Below, in pieces: positions 4,146 to 5,252 of a DNA stretch of 5,252 nucleotides; positions within the stretch are counted from its first letter, which is position 1, and each line of letters opens with the position of its first letter. Under the pieces are notes generated by a model, which saw only the letters and a list, made by a program, of their open reading frames with translations, had not been told where the DNA came from and made no database searches. Made by a program: the position numbers and the translations under genes. Source of the DNA: Kiritimatiellia bacterium (GTDB lineage: Bacteria > Verrucomicrobiota > Kiritimatiellia > RFP12 > UBA1067); the NCBI GenBank assembly GCA_904502135.1, contig CAJGDE010000123.1:1-5252 (forward strand), written 5' to 3'.

Positions 4146-5154
4146 GCCTTATAAAGCCAAAATCCTCACCGGCGGAGAAAACAGAAACGACGACCAGATA
4201 ATGGCCGAACACGGGCTTCGCGTCTCAGGCCCGGGACTGACAGGTTCTGACGACTCCCCGCTGGTCATCATGGAGCTTCTTCAGCGCCTTAGGGTGCGCG
4301 ATGTTATGCGCGACAGGAACATCATTTCCGTCGAGCGGGCGGATTCCCTCAAAAAGGCGCAGACTCTGATGAAGCAAAACAAAATCTCGGGAGTGCCTAT
4401 CCTTGAGGGGAAAAGACTCTTCGGGATCATCAGCGTCAACGATATCATCAAAGCGCTCGAGGGCGGCTGGATAGAAGAGTGCGTAAGCCGCCATATGGCC
4501 ACGAACCTTGTCGTTCTCGAAGAAGACATGCCGCTTGCCTTTGCCATCAAATTTTTCCAGAACTATACTTTCGGGCGTTTTCCCGTGCTCAATAAAGACC
4601 GCGATTTCGTCGGGATAGTATCTCAGCGCGATCTTACGCGCGTGCTCATGAAGGAGCTTACTAAAGAAATCGCGAAGCTCGAAGGCAAGGTCTGCAATGA
4701 AGGGTCGATAGCAAAAAGCGAAGGTGCGCTACCCTACTATTCCATGCGCCAATTTGTCGTTGTCAGAAACGATCTGCAAAACGCAGGTAAGGCGGCGAAC
4801 GAAATCAAAAAAATGCTCAAAGACGCCCAGATCGAAAACAAGATCATAAGGCGAGTTGCCGTAGCCGCGTACGAGCTGGAAATAAACGTCTGCATCCACT
4901 CCCTCGGCGGAACGATAACCTTCATCCTTGACCGTGAAAAGGCCACCGTCATAGCCAAAGACAAGGGCCCAGGAATAAAAGATGTGGAATGGGCATGCCA
5001 GGACGGCACGTCAACGGCGAACGACTGGATAAGATCAATGGGGTTCGGCGCGGGAATGGGGCTAGCCAATTCCAAGCGCGTTGCAGACACATTCAACATA
5101 CAATCGAAAATACCTTCCGGAACGACGGTCATCTGCGAATTTAAGCTCGCTTGA
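4138..5154 (+). CDS. CBS-pair protein with C-terminal RsbW-like HATPase domain
   Basis: This protein has 338 residues in three parts. Residues 1-50 are a linker of unknown role. Residues 51-172 form a CBS pair: LRVRDVMRDRNIISV...MKQNKISGVPIL...LFGIISVNDIIKAL, then CVSRHMATNLVVLEED...GRFPVLNKDRDFVGIVSQRDLTRVL. CBS pairs bind adenine nucleotides. Residues 204-338 are a GHKL ATPase of the anti-sigma kinase (RsbW/SpoIIAB) type. It has an N-box AAYELEIN with Asn250 and nearby His254, a G1 box DKGPGI (275-280) and a G2 box GFGAGMGL (302-309). There is no histidine-kinase dimerisation helix or phospho-acceptor. The likely role is a Ser/Thr kinase or partner-binding switch gated by nucleotide binding to the CBS pair, but no sigma factor, STAS antagonist or PP2C phosphatase is visible here. 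The start is ATG 4138, overlapping the DRTGG stop. The TTG at 4123 would add five residues. Confidence 0.85.
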   Translation: MAEPYKAKILTGGENRNDDQIMAEHGLRVSGPGLTGSDDSPLVIMELLQRLRVRDVMRDRNIISVERADSLKKAQTLMKQNKISGVPILEGKRLFGIISVNDIIKALEGGWIEECVSRHMATNLVVLEEDMPLAFAIKFFQNYTFGRFPVLNKDRDFVGIVSQRDLTRVLMKELTKEIAKLEGKVCNEGSIAKSEGALPYYSMRQFVVVRNDLQNAGKAANEIKKMLKDAQIENKIIRRVAVAAYELEINVCIHSLGGTITFILDREKATVIAKDKGPGIKDVEWACQDGTSTANDWIRSMGFGAGMGLANSKRVADTFNIQSKIPSGTTVICEFKLA

Positions 5155-5175
5155 TTCTCTTACGGAAAAGGCGCG

Positions 5176-5252
5176 ATGAAACTCACCCCGAAACAACGCG
5201 AAGCACTGCGCATCGTCGCCGACGGAAAAATATACCCCGACTTCATCAAAGA
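5176..5252 (+). CDS. Start of a third operon gene (cut by window edge)
   Basis: ATG 5176 lies 21 nt after the HATPase stop on the same strand, behind a purine-rich GGAAAAGG, and runs off the window after 25 codons (MKLTPKQREALRIVADGKIY, then PDFIK). Close spacing makes it part of the same transcript. The motif LTPKQREALRIVADGK resembles the first helix of LuxR/GerE HTH domains (LTxRExEVLxLxAxG), but 25 residues are too few for a call. In some anaerobes the DRTGG/HATPase genes precede iron-sulfur or [FeFe]-hydrogenase subunits, so that is the alternative to check. Confidence 0.65.
   Translation, partial: MKLTPKQREALRIVADGKIYPDFIK

Noticed and set aside
3490..4212. Minus-strand frames at 3490-3696, 3729-4010, 3782-3982 and 3940-4212
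   Set aside because: They overlap the outer-membrane gene or are antisense to the DRTGG and HATPase genes, and none has a domain or start signal.
4225..5132. Minus-strand frames opposite the CBS-HATPase gene
   Set aside because: The CBS and HATPase motifs on the plus strand explain the coding signal fully.

Overview
The window looks like a piece of chromosome from an uncultured, Gram-negative-type anaerobe. A Tat signal peptide, two Sec signal peptides and a predicted outer-membrane barrel ending in Phe point to a diderm. A LacI-type sensor fused to an AraC HTH, beside a Tat-signalled sugar-phosphate-fold protein, is a combination I associate with the PVC group (Lentisphaerota, Kiritimatiellota, Verrucomicrobiota). 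That placement is a low-confidence inference. No rRNA, tRNA, CRISPR array, transposase or phage gene was seen.

Left part (1-1322, minus strand). In transcription order this holds a Tat-signalled SIS-domain protein (441-1322), a 54-residue ORF of unknown function containing an in-frame run of 12 G (189-353), and the N-terminus of a Sec-exported protein cut by the window edge (1-137). The last two genes start behind nearly identical 48-bp leaders (44/48), evidence of a local duplication.

Middle (1323-2583). A 130-bp divergent intergenic region carries a promoter for each side and two dyads that could be operators. It leads rightward into a 376-residue XylR-like regulator. The arrangement suggests a small sugar-responsive locus: regulator, SIS protein and secreted protein(s).

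Intergenic 2584-2893. This 310-bp gap between convergent genes has no convincing gene. It contains TTCGAG repeats, four 9-bp units and then fifteen 8-bp units (consensus AACATTCC) in perfect phase.

Right part (2894-5252). A predicted outer-membrane beta-barrel protein (minus strand) diverges from an apparent operon on the plus strand: a DRTGG-domain protein, then a CBS-CBS-HATPase (RsbW-like) protein with overlapping stop and start, then the first 25 codons of a third gene. DRTGG and CBS domains bind adenine nucleotides in other proteins, so this pair may be an energy-state sensing switch. Similar genes accompany [FeFe]-hydrogenase operons in some anaerobes (from memory).

The strongest cross-cutting signal is a shared promoter element, TRTGATATAWW (an extended -10), in front of four genes. 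In three of them it ends only 6-7 nt before the ATG and no Shine-Dalgarno sequence is present, which predicts leaderless mRNAs. The SIS gene has the same element farther upstream plus a Shine-Dalgarno sequence.
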